DNA of 64,000 nucleotides, taken from positions 154,503,145 through 154,567,144 of the forward strand of contig OW804095.1 in assembly GCA_942159475.1 (NCBI GenBank), given 5' to 3'. Origin of the DNA: Sthenelais limicola (lineage: Eukaryota > Annelida > Polychaeta > Phyllodocida > Sigalionidae). Positions within the stretch are counted from its first letter, which is position 1; every line of letters starts with the position of its first letter. Below the pieces are notes generated by a model. The model searched no databases and had not been told where the DNA came from. It saw only the letters and a program-made list of their open reading frames with translations. Position numbers and translations under genes: made by a program. Below are positions 31,441 to 45,897 of this stretch, piece after piece.

Positions 31441-31676
31441 GGGTAAGATGGGTCAGAAAATGTACAATTGGCAGCTCTCCACATTTAAGAAATTCTCAAA
31501 AATAAGCCTGAAAAATGAAGAATACCGGGTATATCTGAATATATTTGGTATCGCATTGATTTAAAGCATCAGTTCTGTTATGCTGAACTGTATTTTGAAG
31601 CTGATCTTTGTCTTAAATGTGGGTTATTTGAGAGGATTGGTGAAGGCGAATTGTACATTTTCTGAAAATCTGACCC
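31441..31676 (+). mobile_element. MITE-A copy 9, full length, TSD ACAT
   Basis: The left end is altered (GGGTAAGATGGGTCAGAAAA) and the right end is intact (CTGAAAATCTGACCC). ACAT flanks both sides (31437-31440 and 31677-31680). It belongs to the AAATGTGGGTTATTTGAGAG subfamily. Confidence 0.85.
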
Positions 31677-31825
31677 ACATGTTTTTAGCATGAGTATCTA
31701 TAGATGGTTCAGCTTAACAATAATAACAAAATTTTAATTGAGACAACTCAGCTCAAGACAAAACTTGGAGTGAATTTTAGTTGCCGTTTATTGGCGACCC
31801 TGGATGCTTTCAGCTATTTAGACGT

Positions 31826-32236
31826 AAATGTGATGTGTTTCTGGGAAATGGGTCACAAGTCGCAAAATTTGTATTTTCCAAAGCGATTTATTCACAAAAT
31901 CTCTTTGTAGGAATGTACTCATTTTCAGGGGATCTAATGCCTCCAGTCATATAAATACATGCAATAAATTTTAAGACAGTGTATCTAATTTATCCATGCA
32001 TTTCTAAGGTCATCATATTTCATCATAGAGCATATTTAGCTAGTTAACGTCCACCCAGAAACATTGCAAACTCTTTTTCAAAACTAAAAATATCAAACTT
32101 AAAATGTAGAAATACTCATTAGGTGACCTACTGTTTACTATCATTAGAATTGGCTTGATCTCATCTTTTCAAATATGATGATTACTCAAAATCCATTCAT
32201 GGCGAATTGTGACTCATTTTCCTGCAACACATCACC
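31826..32236 (+). mobile_element. MITE-B copy, full length
   Basis: It starts AAATGTGATGTGTTTCTGGG and ends CATTTTCCTGCAACACATCA. It is more diverged than the 14711 and 30844 copies but collinear with them. 32237-32574 to the right shows nothing recognised. Confidence 0.8.
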
Positions 32237-32574
32237 AATATGTCCGCCACCTGTTCTCATTGTTTGCCCTGTAGCAGAGTAGTTGCCTGTAACTCTGATA
32301 ACACGTGGTAGTGAGCGATAATAAGTGAAACCATCACAGCAAAGGGACCACCTCAATATAAATGTGGATTTTAAAGAGGCTCTGCAGCAAAACCAACAAC
32401 AAAGTGAAATCCTTCACAAAGATCGTCAAATGCCAACCGAGCAATAGTGAAAAACAAATAGAAAAAAGAGAAAATGTGGATATCTTTATTCATATTAACA
32501 AACAATGTAGCTTGAATAATGATTTTATACATGTTGTGAGTAATTATTAATCAGTGGGGAAAAATATCACTCAA

Positions 32575-32655
32575 GTCGTCATCTTCGATAAGTCATTTTA
32601 TTTGGTCCAATATTTCGCCCTATAGTGGGGGGGGGGGGGGGCTTCTTCAGGGACA
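32575..32655 (-). mobile_element. LINE/Penelope-like 3'-end module, minus strand, with poly-C loop
   Basis: On the minus strand it reads CCCTGAAGAAGC, a run of about 14 C, ACTATAGGGCGAAATATTGG and ACCAAATAAAATGAC. This is the same CTGAAGAAG, hairpin, CGAAA, AATAAA layout as at 27205. The hairpin loop has expanded into a homopolymer. 32656-32840 shows nothing recognised. Confidence 0.4.
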
Positions 32656-33017
32656 ATGATGGTTGAAGACGGGAGGCTACTTTTATAAGGGAAATGTGTT
32701 AGTAAATAAGTTAATAATGTGTCTTAAATGTGTTAGAATATGATGAAATATGGAATTGAAGAAAGTAGTGTTGTTTTTGTTGAGATTTTGTGAGTAAGGT
32801 AACCTGTATGATAAACTGTTCCTGTTTGTACGGGTGGCCAGTGTAGATAGGGACAGATCATCAGCCCCTGTGTTGATAGGGACAGATCATCAGCCACATT
32901 CCCCCCTGTGTAGATAGGGACAGATCATCAGCCACATTCCCCCCTGTGTTGATAGGGACAGATCATCAGCCACATTCCCCCCTGTGTAGATAGGGACAGA
33001 TCATCAGCCATATTCCC

Positions 33018-36000
33018 CCTGTGTTGATAGGGACAGATCATCAGCCAGATTCCCCCCCATGTTGATAGGGACAGATCATCAGCCATATTCCCCCTGTGTT
33101 GATAGGGACAGATCATCAGCCACATTCCCCCCTGTGTAGATAGGGACAGATCATCAGCCACATTCCCCCTGTGTTGATAGGGACAGATCATCAGCCCCTG
33201 TGTAGATAGGGACAGATCATCAGCCACATTCCCCCTGTGTTGATAGGGACAGATCATCAGCCACATTCCCCCTGTGTAGATAGGGACAGATCATCAGCCA
33301 CATTCCCCCTGTGTAGATAGGGACAGATCATCAGCCACATTCCCCCCATGTTGATAGAGACAGATCATCAGCCACATTCTCCCCTGTGTAAATAGGGACA
33401 GATCATCAGCCACATTCCCCCTGTGTTGATAGGGACAGATCATCAGCCACATTCCCCCTGTGTAGATAGGGACAGATCATCAGCCACATTCCCCCTGTGT
33501 AGATAGGGACAGATCATCAGCCACATTCCCCCCATGTTGATAGAGACAGATCATCAGCCACATTCTCCCCTGTGTAGATAGGGACAGATCATCAGCCACA
33601 TTCCCCCTGTGTTGATAGGGACAGATCATCAGCCACATTCCACCCCTGTGTTGATAGGGACAGATCATCAGCCACATTCCCCCTGTGTAGATAGGGACAG
33701 ATCATCAGCCCCTGTGTTGATAGGGACAGATCATCAGCCACATTCCCCCCATGTTGATAGGGACAGATCATCAGCCACATTCCCCCTGTGTTGATAGGGA
33801 CAGATCATCAGCCACATTCCCCCCATGTTGATAGGGACAGATCATCAGCTACATTCCCCCTGTGTTGATAGGGACAGATCATCAGCCACATTCCCCCTGT
33901 GTAGATAGGGACAGATCATCAGCCCCTGTGTTGATAGGGACAGATCATCAGCCACATTCCCCCCTGTGTAGATAGGGACAGATCATCAGCCCCTGTGTTG
34001 ATAGGGACAGATCATCAGCCACATTCCCCCCTGTGTAGATAGGGACAGATCATCAGCCCCATGTGTTGATAGGGACAGATCATCAGCCACATTCCCCCTG
34101 TGTTGATAGGGACAGATCATCAGCCACATTCCCCCTGTGTTGATAGGGACAGATCATCAGCCACATTCCCCCCTGTGTAGATAGGGACAGATCATCAGCC
34201 ACATTCCCCTGTGTTGATAGGGACAGATCATCAGCCCCTGTGTTGATAGGGACAGATCATCAGCCACATTCCCCCTGTGTTGATAGGGACAGATCATCAG
34301 CCACATTCCCCCCTGTGTTGATAGGGACAGATCATCAGCCCCTGTGTAGATAGGGACAGATCATCAGCCACATTCCCCCCTGTGTAGATAGGGACAGATC
34401 ATCAGCCACATTCCCCCCCTGTGTAGATAGGGACAGATCATCAGCCACATCCCCCCCCTGTGTAGATAGGGACAGATCATCAGCTACATTCCCCCTGTGT
34501 TGATAGGGACAGATCATCAGCCACATTCCCCCTGTGTAGATGGGGACAGATCATCAGCCACATTCCCCCTGTGTTGATAGGGACAGATCATCAGCCACAT
34601 TCCCTCCTGTGTTGATAGGGACAGATCATCAGCCATATTCCCCCCATGTTGATAGGGACAGATCATCAGCCACATTCCCCCTGTGTAGATAGGGACAGAT
34701 CATCAGCCACATTCCCCCCATGTTGATAGGGACAGATCATCAGCCACATTCCCCCAGTGTAGATAGGGACAGATCATCAGCCACATTCCCCCCGTGTTGA
34801 TAGGGACAGATCATCAGCCACATTCCCCCCCTGTGTTGATAGGGACAGATCATCAGCCACATTCCCCCCTGTGTTGATAGGGACAGATCATCAGCCACAT
34901 CCCCCCGATGTTGATAGGGACAGATCATCAGCCACATTCCCCCCCTGTGTAGATAGGGACAGATCATCAGCCACATTCCCCCCCCTGTGTAGATAGGGAC
35001 AGATCATCAGCTACATTCCCCCTGTGTTGATAGGGACAGATCATCAGCCACATTCCCCCTGTGTAGATAGTGACAGATCATCAGCCACATTCCCCCTGTG
35101 TTGATAGGGACAGATCATCAGCCACATTCCCCCCATGTAGATAGGGACAGATCATCAGCCACATTCCCCCTGTGTAGATAGTGACAGATCATCAGCCACA
35201 TTCCCCCCCTGTGTAGATAGGGACAGATCATCAGCCACATTCCCCCTGTGTTGATAGGGACAGATCATCAGCCACATTCCCCCTGTGTAGATAGGGACAG
35301 ATCATCAGCCACATTCCCCCTGTGTTGATAGGGACAGATCATCAGCTACATTCCCCCTGTGTAGATAGGGACAGATCATCAGCCACATTCCCCCTGTGTA
35401 GATAGGGACAGATCATCAGCCACATTCCCCCTGTGTTGATAGGGACAGATCATCAGCCACATTCCCCCCCTGTGTAGATAGGGACAGATCATCAGCCACA
35501 TTCCCCCCTGTGTAGATAGGGACAGATCATCAGCCACATTCCCCCTGTGTTGATAGGGACAGATCATCAGCCACATTCCCCCTGTGTAGATAGGGACAGA
35601 TCATCAGCCACATTCCCCCAGTGTTGATAGGGACAGATCATCAGCCACATTCCCCCTGTGTAGATAGGGACAGATCATCAGCCACATTCCCCCTGTGTTG
35701 ATAGGGACAGATCATCAGCCACATTCTCCCCTGTGTAGATAGGGACAGATCATCAGCCACATTCCCCCTGTGTTGATAGGGACAGATCATCAGCCACATT
35801 CCCCCCTGTGTAGATAGGGACAGATCATCAGCCACATTCCCCCAGTGTTGATAGGGACAGATCATCAGCCACATTCCCCCCTGTGTTGATAGGGACAGAT
35901 CATCAGCCACATTCCCCCTGTGTTGATAGGGACAGATCATCAGCCACATTCCCCCTGTGTTGATAGGGACAGATCATCAGCCACATCCCCCCCTGTGTAG

Positions 36001-36472
36001 ATAGGGACAGATCATCAGCCACATTCCACCCATGTTGATAGGGACAGATCATCAGCCACATTCCCCCTGTGTTGATAGGGACAGATCATCAGCCACATTC
36101 CCCCCTGTGTTGATAGGGACAGATCATCAGCCACATTCCCCCATGTAGATAGGGACAGATCATCAGCCACATTCCCCCCTGTGTTGATAGGGACAGATCA
36201 TCAGCCACATTCCCCCCTGTGTTGATAGGGACAGATCATCAGCCACATTCCCCTGTGTAGATAGGGACAGATCATCAGCCACATTCCCCCTGTGTTGATA
36301 GGGACAGATCATCAGCCACATTCCCCCCTGTGTTGATAGGGACAGATCATCAGCCACATTCCCCTGTGTAGATAGGGACAGATCATCAGCCACATTCCCC
36401 CTGTGTTGATAGGGACAGATCATCAGCCCCATTCCCCCTGTGTAGATAGTGACAGATCATCAGCCACATTCC
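33018..36472 (+). repeat. Higher-order duplication, copy 1
   Basis: The sequence pairs with 37671-41011 at an offset of 4653 bases, changing to 4539 after about 34740-34850, so copy 2 lacks 114 bases, about three monomers. Rare markers agree in both copies, such as CCAGATT (33045 and 37698), CATTCCACCCC, and GCCCCATTCC near the right end. Differences are few. Confidence 0.85.
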
Positions 36473-37670
36473 CCTCCTGTGTTGATAGGGACAGATCATC
36501 AGCCACATCCCCCCTGTGTAGATAGGGACAGATCATCAGCCACATTCCCCCTGTGTAGATAGGGACAGATCATCAGCCACATTCCCCCTGTGTAGATAGG
36601 GACAGATCATCAGCCACATTCCCCTCCTGTGTTGATAGGGACAGATCATCAGCCACATTCCCCCAGTGTAGATAGGGACAGATCATCAGCCACATTCCCC
36701 CATGTAGATAGGGACAGATCATCAGCCACATTCCCCCCTGTGTTGATAGGGACAGATCATCAGCCACATTCCCCCTGTGTAGATAGGGACAGATCATCAG
36801 CCACATTCCCCCCGTGTTGATAGGGACAGATCATCAGCCACATTCCCCCTGTGTAGATAGGGACAGATCATCAGCCACATCCCCCCTGTGTAGATAGGGA
36901 CAGACCATCAGCCACATTCCCCCTGTGTAGATAGTGACAGATCATCAGCCACATTCCCCCCCTGTGTTGATAGGGACAGATCATCAGCCACATTCCCCCC
37001 CTGTGTTGATAGGGACAGATCATCAGCCACATTCCCCCCATGTTGATAGGGACAGATCATCAGCCACATTCCCCCAGTGTAGATAGGGACAGATCATCAG
37101 CCACATTCCCCCCATGTTGATAGGGACAGATCATCAGCCACATTCCCCCCCTGTGTAGATAGGGACAGATCATCAGCCACATTCCCCCCTGTGTAGATAG
37201 GGACAGATCATCAGCCACATTCCCCCTGTGTTGATAGGGACAGATCATCAGCCACATTCCCCTCCTGTGTTGATAGGGACAGATCATCAGCCACATTCCC
37301 CCCCTGTGTTGATAGGGACAGATCATCAGCCACATTCCCCCCCTGTGTTGATAGGGACAGATCATCAGCCACATTCCCCCAGTGTAGATAGGGACAGATC
37401 ATCAGCCACATTCCCCCCCTGTGTTGATAGGGACAGATCATCAGCCACATTCCCCCAGTGTAGATAGGGACAGATCATCAGCCACATTCCCCCCATGTTG
37501 ATAGGGACAGATCATCAGCCACATTCCCCCCATGTTGATAGGGACAGATCATCAGCCACATTCCCCCCATGTTGATAGGGACAGATCATCAGCCACATTC
37601 CCCCCTGTGTTGATAGGGACAGATCATCAGCCACATTCCCCCCTGTGTAGATAGGGACAGATCATCAGCC

Positions 37671-40600
37671 CCTGTGTTGATAGGGACAGATCATCAGCCA
37701 GATTCCCCCCCATGTTGATAGGGACAGATCATCAGCCATATTCCCCCTGTGTTGATAGGGACAGATCATCAGCCACATTCCCCCCTGTGTAGATAGGGAC
37801 AGATCATCAGCCACATTCCCCCTGTGTTGATAGGGACAGATCATCAGCCCCTGTGTAGATAGGGACAGATCATCAGCCACATTCCCCCTGTGTTGATAGG
37901 GACAGATCATCAGCCACATTCCCCCTGTGTAGATAGGGACAGATCATCAGCCACATTCCCCCTGTGTAGATAGGGACAGATCATCAGCCACATTCCCCCC
38001 ATGTTGATAGAGACAGATCATCAGCCACATTCTCCCCTGTGTAAATAGGGACAGATCATCAGCCACATTCCCCCTGTGTTGATAGGGACAGATCATCAGC
38101 CACATTCCCCCTGTGTAGATAGGGACAGATCATCAGCCACATTCCCCCTGTGTAGATAGGGACAGATCATCAGCCACATTCCCCCCATGTTGATAGAGAC
38201 AGATCATCAGCCACATTCTCCCCTGTGTAGATAGGGACAGATCATCAGCCACATTCCCCCTGTGTTGATAGGGACAGATCATCAGCCACATTCCACCCCT
38301 GTGTTGATAGGGACAGATCATCAGCCACATTCCCCCTGTGTAGATAGGGACAGATCATCAGCCCCTGTGTTGATAGGGACAGATCATCAGCCACATTCCC
38401 CCCATGTTGATAGGGACAGATCATCAGCCACATTCCCCCTGTGTTGATAGGGACAGATCATCAGCCACATTCCCCCCATGTTGATAGGGACAGATCATCA
38501 GCTACATTCCCCCTGTGTTGATAGGGACAGATCATCAGCCACATTCCCCCTGTGTAGATAGGGACAGATCATCAGCCCCTGTGTTGATAGGGACAGATCA
38601 TCAGCCACATTCCCCCCTGTGTAGATAGGGACAGATCATCAGCCCCTGTGTTGATAGGGACAGATCATCAGCCACATTCCCCCCTGTGTAGATAGGGACA
38701 GATCATCAGCCCCATGTGTTGATAGGGACAGATCATCAGCCACATTCCCCCTGTGTTGATAGGGACAGATCATCAGCCACATTCCCCCTGTGTTGATAGG
38801 GACAGATCATCAGCCACATTCCCCCCTGTGTAGATAGGGACAGATCATCAGCCACATTCCCCTGTGTTGATAGGGACAGATCATCAGCCCCTGTGTTGAT
38901 AGGGACAGATCATCAGCCACATTCCCCCTGTGTTGATAGGGACAGATCATCAGCCACATTCCCCCCTGTGTTGATAGGGACAGATCATCAGCCCCTGTGT
39001 AGATAGGGACAGATCATCAGCCACATTCCCCCCTGTGTAGATAGGGACAGATCATCAGCCACATTCCCCCCCTGTGTAGATAGGGACAGATCATCAGCCA
39101 CATCCCCCCCCTGTGTAGATAGGGACAGATCATCAGCTACATTCCCCCTGTGTTGATAGGGACAGATCATCAGCCACATTCCCCCTGTGTAGATGGGGAC
39201 AGATCATCAGCCACATTCCCCCTGTGTTGATAGGGACAGATCATCAGCCACATTCCCTCCTGTGTTGATAGGGACAGATCATCAGCCATATTCCCCCCAT
39301 GTTGATAGGGACAGATCATCAGCCACATTCCCCCTGTGTAGATAGGGACAGATCATCAGCCACATTCCCCCCATGTTGATAGGGACAGATCATCAGCCAC
39401 ATTCCCCCCTGTGTTGATAGGGACAGATCATCAGCCACATCCCCCCCATGTTGATAGGGACAGATCATCAGCCACATTCCCCCCCTGTGTAGATAGGGAC
39501 AGATCATCAGCCACATTCCCCCCCCTGTGTAGATAGGGACAGATCATCAGCTACATTCCCCCTGTGTTGATAGGGACAGATCATCAGCCACATTCCCCCT
39601 GTGTAGATAGTGACAGATCATCAGCCACATTCCCCCTGTGTTGATAGGGACAGATCATCAGCCACATTCCCCCCATGTAGATAGGGACAGATCATCAGCC
39701 ACATTCCCCCTGTGTAGATAGTGACAGATCATCAGCCACATTCCCCCCCTGTGTAGATAGGGACAGATCATCAGCCACATTCCCCCTGTGTTGATAGGGA
39801 CAGATCATCAGCCACATTCCCCCTGTGTAGATAGGGACAGATCATCAGCCACATTCCCCCTGTGTTGATAGGGACAGATCATCAGCTACATTCCCCCTGT
39901 GTAGATAGGGACAGATCATCAGCCACATTCCCCCTGTGTAGATAGGGACAGATCATCAGCCACATTCCCCCTGTGTTGATAGGGACAGATCATCAGCCAC
40001 ATTCCCCCCTGTGTAGATAGGGACAGATCATCAGCCACATTCCCCCCTGTGTAGATAGGGACAGATCATCAGCCACATTCCCCCTGTGTTGATAGGGACA
40101 GATCATCAGCCACATTCCCCCTGTGTAGATAGGGACAGATCATCAGCCACATTCCCCCAGTGTTGATAGGGACAGATCATCAGCCACATTCCCCCTGTGT
40201 AGATAGGAACAGATCATCAGCCACATTCCCCCTGTGTTGATAGGGACAGATCATCAGCCACATTCTCCCCTGTGTAGATAGGGACAGATCATCAGCCACA
40301 TTCCCCCTGTGTTGATAGGGACAGATCATCAGCCACATTCCCCCCTGTGTAGATAGGGACAGATCATCAGCCACATTCCCCCAGTGTTGATAGGGACAGA
40401 TCATCAGCCACATTCCCCCCTGTGTTGATAGGGACAGATCATCAGCCACATTCCCCCTGTGTTGATAGGGACAGATCATCAGCCACATTCCCCCTGTGTT
40501 GATAGGGACAGATCATCAGCCACATCCCCCCCTGTGTAGATAGGGACAGATCATCAGCCACATTCCACCCATGTTGATAGGGACAGATCATCAGCCACAT

Positions 40601-41011
40601 TCCCCCTGTGTTGATAGGGACAGATCATCAGCCACATTCCCCCCTGTGTTGATAGGGACAGATCATCAGCCACATTCCCCCATGTAGATAGGGACAGATC
40701 ATCAGCCACATTCCCCCCTGTGTTGATAGGGACAGATCATCAGCCACATTCCCCCCTGTGTTGATAGGGACAGATCATCAGCCACATTCCCCTGTGTAGA
40801 TAGGGACAGATCATCAGCCACATTCCCCCTGTGTTGATAGGGACAGATCATCAGCCACATTCCCCCCTGTGTTGATAGGGACAGATCATCAGCCACATTC
40901 CCCTGTGTAGATAGGGACAGATCATCAGCCACATTCCCCCTGTGTTGATAGGGACAGATCATCAGCCCCATTCCCCCTGTGTAGATAGTGACAGATCATC
41001 AGCCACATTCC
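37671..41011 (+). repeat. Higher-order duplication, copy 2
   Basis: This is the second copy of 33018-36472. A private change GATAGGAACAG at about 40206 and a three-monomer deletion distinguish it. The near identity indicates a recent event by unequal exchange or segmental duplication inside the array, or an assembly duplication. Confidence 0.8.
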
Positions 41012-44000
41012 CCCCATGTTGATAGGGACAGATCATCAGCCACATTCCCCCTGTGTAGATAGGGACAGATCATCAGCCACATTCCCCCCGTGTTGATAGG
41101 GACAGATCATCAGCCACATTCCCCCTGTGTAGATAGGGACAGATCATCAGCCACATTCCCCCTGTGTAGATAGGGACAGATCATCAGCCACATTCCCCCT
41201 GTGTTGATAGGGACAGATCATCAGCCACATCCCCCCTGTGTAGATAGGGACAGACCATCAGCCACATTCCCCCTGTGTAGATAGGGACAGATCATCAGCC
41301 ACATTCCCCCTGTGTAGATAGGGACAGATCATCAGCCACATTCCCCCTGTGTTGATAGGGACAGACCATCAGCCCCATTCCCCCTGTGTAGATAGGGACA
41401 GACCATCAGCCACATTCCCCCCTGTGTAGATAGGGACAGATCATCAGCTACATTCCCCTGTGTTGATAGGGACAGATCATCAGCCACATTCCCCCCCTGT
41501 GTAGATAGGGACAGACCATCAGCCACATTCCCCCCCTGTGTTGATAGGGACAAATCATCAGCCACATTCCCCCTGTGTAGATAGGGACAGATCATCAGCC
41601 ACATTCCCCCTGTGTAGATAGGGACAAATCATCAGCCACATTCCCCCTGTGTAGATAGTGACAGATCATCAGCCACATTCCCCTCCTGTGTTGATAGGGA
41701 CAGATCATCCGCCACATCCCCCCTGTGTAGATAGGGACAGATCATCAGCCACATTCCCCCTGTGTTGATAGGGACAAATCATCAGCCACATTCCCCCTGT
41801 GTAGATAGTGACAGATCATCAGCCACATTCCCCTCCTGTGTTGATAGGGACAGATCATCAGCCACATTCCCCCTGTGTAGATAGTGACAGATCATCAGCC
41901 ACATTCCCCCCCTGTGTTGATAGGGACAGATCATCAGCCACATTCCCCCCCTGTGTTGATAGGGACAGATCATCAGCCACATTCCCCTCCTGTGTTGATA
42001 GGGACAGATCATCAGCCACATTCCCCTGTGTAGATAGGGACAGATCATCAGCCACATTCCCCTCCTGTGTTGATAGGGACAGATCATCAGCCCCTGTGTT
42101 GATAGGGACAGATCATCAGCCACATTCCCCTCCTGTGTTGATAGGGACAGATCATCAGCCCCTGTGTTGATAGGGACAGACCATCAGCCACATTCCCCCC
42201 TGTGTAGATAGGGACAGATCATCAGCTACATTCCCCTGTGTTGATAGGGACAGATCATCAGCCACATTCCCCCCCTGTGTTGATAGGGACAGATCATCAG
42301 CCACATTCCCCTCCTGTGTTGATAGGGACAGATCATCAGCCACATTCCCCCCCTGTGTAGATAGGGACAGATCATCAGCCACATTCCCCTCCTGTGTTGA
42401 TAGGGACAGATCATCAGCCACATTCCCCCAGTGTAGATAGGGACAGATCATCAGCCACATTCCCCCTGTGTTGATAGTGACAGATCATCAGCCACATTCC
42501 CCCCCTGTGTTGATAGGGACAGATCATCAGCCACATTCCCCCCCTGTGTTGATAGGGACAGATCATCAGCCACATTCCCCCAGTGTAGATAGGGACAGAT
42601 CATCAGCCACATTCCCCCCATGTTGATAGGGACAGATCATCAGCCACATTCCCCCCATGTTGATAGGGACAGATCATCAGCCACATTCCCCCCATGTTGA
42701 TAGGGACAGATCATCAGCCACATTCCCCCCTGTGTTGATAGGGACAGATCATCAGCCACATTCCCCCCTGTGTAGATAGGGACAGATCATCAGCCCCTGT
42801 GTTGATAGGGACAGATCATCAGCCACATTCCCCCCATGTTGATAGGGACAGATCATCAGCCACATTCCCCCCATGTTGATAGGGACAGATCATCAGCCAC
42901 ATTCCCCCCTGTGTAGATAGGGACAGATCATCAGCCACATTCCCCCTGTGTAGATAGGGACAGATCATCAGCCACATTCCCCCTGTGTAGATAGGGACAG
43001 ATCATCAGCCACATTCCCCCTGTGTTGATAGGGACAGATCATCAGCCACATTCCCCCCCTGTGTTGATAGGGACAGATCATCAGCCACATTCCCCCCTGT
43101 GTTGATAGGGACAGATCATCAGCCACATTCCCCTGTGTAGATAGGGACAGATCATCAGCCACATTCCCCCTGTGTTGATAGGGACAGATCATCAGCCACA
43201 TTCCCCCCTGTGTTGATAGGGACAGATCATCAGCCCCATTCCCCCTGTGTAGATAGTGACAGATCATCAGCCACATTCCCCCCATGTTGATAGGGACAGA
43301 TCATCAGCCACATTCCCCCTGTGTAGATAGGGACAGATCATCAGCCACATTCCCCCCGTGTTGATAGGGACAGATCATCAGCCACATTCCCCCTGTGTAG
43401 ATAGGGACAGATCATCAGCCACATTCCCCCCATGTTGATAGGGACAGATCATCAGCCACATTCCCCCTGTGTAGATAGGGACAGATCATCAGCCACATTC
43501 CCCCTGTGTAGATAGGGACAGATCATCAGCCACATTCCCCCTGTGTAGATAGGGACAGATCATCAGCCCCTGTGTTGATAGGGACAGATCATCAGCCACA
43601 TTCCCCCCATGTTGATAGGGACAGATCATCAGCCACATTCCCCCTGTGTTGATAGGGACAGATCATCAGCCCCTGTGTTGATAGGGACAGATCATCAGCC
43701 ACATCCCCCCTGTGTAGATAGGGACAGATCATCAGCCACATTCCCCCTGTGTAGATAGGGACAGATCATCAGCCACATTCCCCCTGTGTAGATAGGGACA
43801 GATCATCACATTCCCCCCGTGTTGATAGGGACAGATCATCAGCCACATTCCCCCTGTGTAGATAGGGACAGATCATCAGCCACATTCCCCCTGTGTAGAT
43901 AGGGACAGATCATCAGCCACATTCCCCCTGTGTAGATAGGGACAGATCATCAGCCACATTCCCCCCATGTTGATAGGGACAGATCATCAGCCACATTCCC

Positions 44001-45184
44001 CCCTGTGTAGATAGGGACAAATCATCAGCCACATTCCCCCTGTGTAGATAGGGACAGATCATCAGCCACATTCCCCCCATGTTGATAGGGACAGATCATC
44101 AGCCACATTCCCCCCTGTGTAGATAGGGACAAATCATCAGCCACATTCCCCCTGTGTAGATAGGGACAGATCATCAGCCACATTCCCCCTGTGTTGATAG
44201 GGACAGATCATCAGCCACATTCCCCCTGTGTAGATAGGGACAGATCATCAGCCACATTCCCCCTGTGTAGATAGGGACAGATCATCAGCCACATTCCCCC
44301 TGTGTTGATAGGGACAGATCATCAGCCACATTCCCCTCCTGTGTAGATAGGTACAGACCATCAGCCACATCCCCCCTGTGTAGATAGGGACAGATCATCA
44401 GCCACATTCCCCCTGTGTAGATAGGGACAGATCATCAGCCACATTCCCCCCATGTTGATAGGGACAGATCATCAGCCACATTCCCCCTGTGTAGATAGGG
44501 ACAGATCATCAGCCACATTCCCCCTGTGTAGATAGGGACAGATCATCAGCCACATTCCCCCCATGTTGATAGGGACAGATCATCAGCCACATTCCCCCCA
44601 TGTTGATAGGGACAGATCATCAGCCACATTCCCCCCATGTTGATAGGGACAGATCATCAGCCACATTCCCCCTGTGTAGATAGGGACAGATCATCAGCCA
44701 CATTCCCCCTGTGTAGATAGGGACAGATCATCAGCCAGATTCCCCCCCATGTTGATAGGGACAGATCATCAGCCACATTCCCCCTGTGTTGATAGGGACA
44801 GATCATCAGCCACATTCCCCCCATGTTGATAGGGACAGATCATCAGCCACATTACCCCTGTGTTGATAGGGACAGATCATCAGCCACATTCCCCCTGTGT
44901 AGATAGGGACAGATCATCAGCCACATTCCCCCCTGTGTTGATAGGGACAGATCATCAGCCCCTGTGTAGATAGGGACAGATCATCCGCCACATCCCCCCT
45001 GTGTAGATAGGGACAGATCATCAGCCACATTCCCCCCATGTTGATAGGGACAGATCATCAGCCACATTCCCCCCTGTGTTGATAGGGACAGATCATCAGC
45101 CACATTCCCCCTGTGTTGATAGGGACAGATCATCCGCCACATCCCCCCTTGTGTTGATAGGGACAGATCATCAGCTACATTCCA

Positions 45185-45897
45185 CAGGAAGGAAACCAAA
45201 ATACAAACTGGGGCATCAATAACAAACCGGAAGTGCCCAAATACTGCCGCCTCCCCATTATCGCCCTGTCCCGCCATTACTGCGCCCCATTAAACATTAA
45301 CCACGTGACGTGCTGCTCTGTGGGGACATCTAGTGAGAGCCAGACAAACCAACACATTTGTAAAACGGGCAAAGTTTAGCTTACATTTGAGGCAATTGAG
45401 CCCAATTTCACATGGATATTCCAATCACACACGGCTGCCATTTGTTTTATTTCCCAGCCTCCAGACGGCGCTACGAGCAGTGCGGGGGGTAATGGCGCCC
45501 TGGAGGACGCTCAATAAACGCAGCCTGCGTCAGGCTTTCAGACATGTTGCTTTCCAACTCACAAATTCGTCAAAATGTGGGTCTAGACAGACTTACACCA
45601 AATGGGCCAACTGACAAAATCTGGTATTTCTCTTTGCTTTTCTTTATTTGAGAACATTCTCTCATGAAATATTTATGAAGGGGTAAACAAACGTAATATG
45701 GACGAGATGTTTTATTATTTGTTGACTATCTAAAACAAAACACAAAATCAATTTTACTCACAATACGTATGCACAATACATGTCATAATGCATGGTAGAG
45801 GGTGTGTGATCTCTATCACTATATCACTATATGAGATAGTGAGAAACACAAATACCACCAATATACAATTAGTTTCATCTAAACTCAATTGGGCTTT
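45185..45897. other. Single-copy-looking DNA
   Basis: This stretch shows no repeat structure and is richer in CpG near the array. A 93-codon plus-strand frame (45333-45614) has no recognisable domain and is not called a gene. Confidence 0.4.

Larger units (their letters stand above)
32841..45184. repeat. 12.3-kb minisatellite of about 37-bp monomers
   Basis: The monomer is GTGT(T/A)GATAGGGACAGATC then ATCAGCCACATTCCCCC(C)T, 36-40 bp depending on the C-run; a 29-bp form lacks ACATTCCC. I estimate about 325 monomers. Every monomer is marked by T or A before GATAGGG and by its C-run (CCTGTG, CCATG, CCAGTG, CTCCTGTG), which gives readable sub-types. Using these marks, 33018-36472 reappears at 37671-41011, and shorter blocks at 37377-37690 and 40850-41160 reappear at about 42426-42800 and 43130-43440. 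Minus-strand frames of 60-113 codons are repeat shadows. Each monomer carries a WGATAR (GATA-type) hexamer. Confidence 0.98.

Noticed and set aside
32841..45184. CRISPR-like repeat-spacer pattern
   Set aside because: The variable part is only a C-run; there is no spacer diversity and no cas gene.
32928..45277. Many minus-strand frames reading MWLMICPYQHRG and VADDLSLSTQG
   Set aside because: Two frames of the same 37-bp monomer, always ended by C-run length changes.
45333..45614. 93-codon plus frame in unique DNA
   Set aside because: No domain, no start context and no splice signals; the length is within chance.
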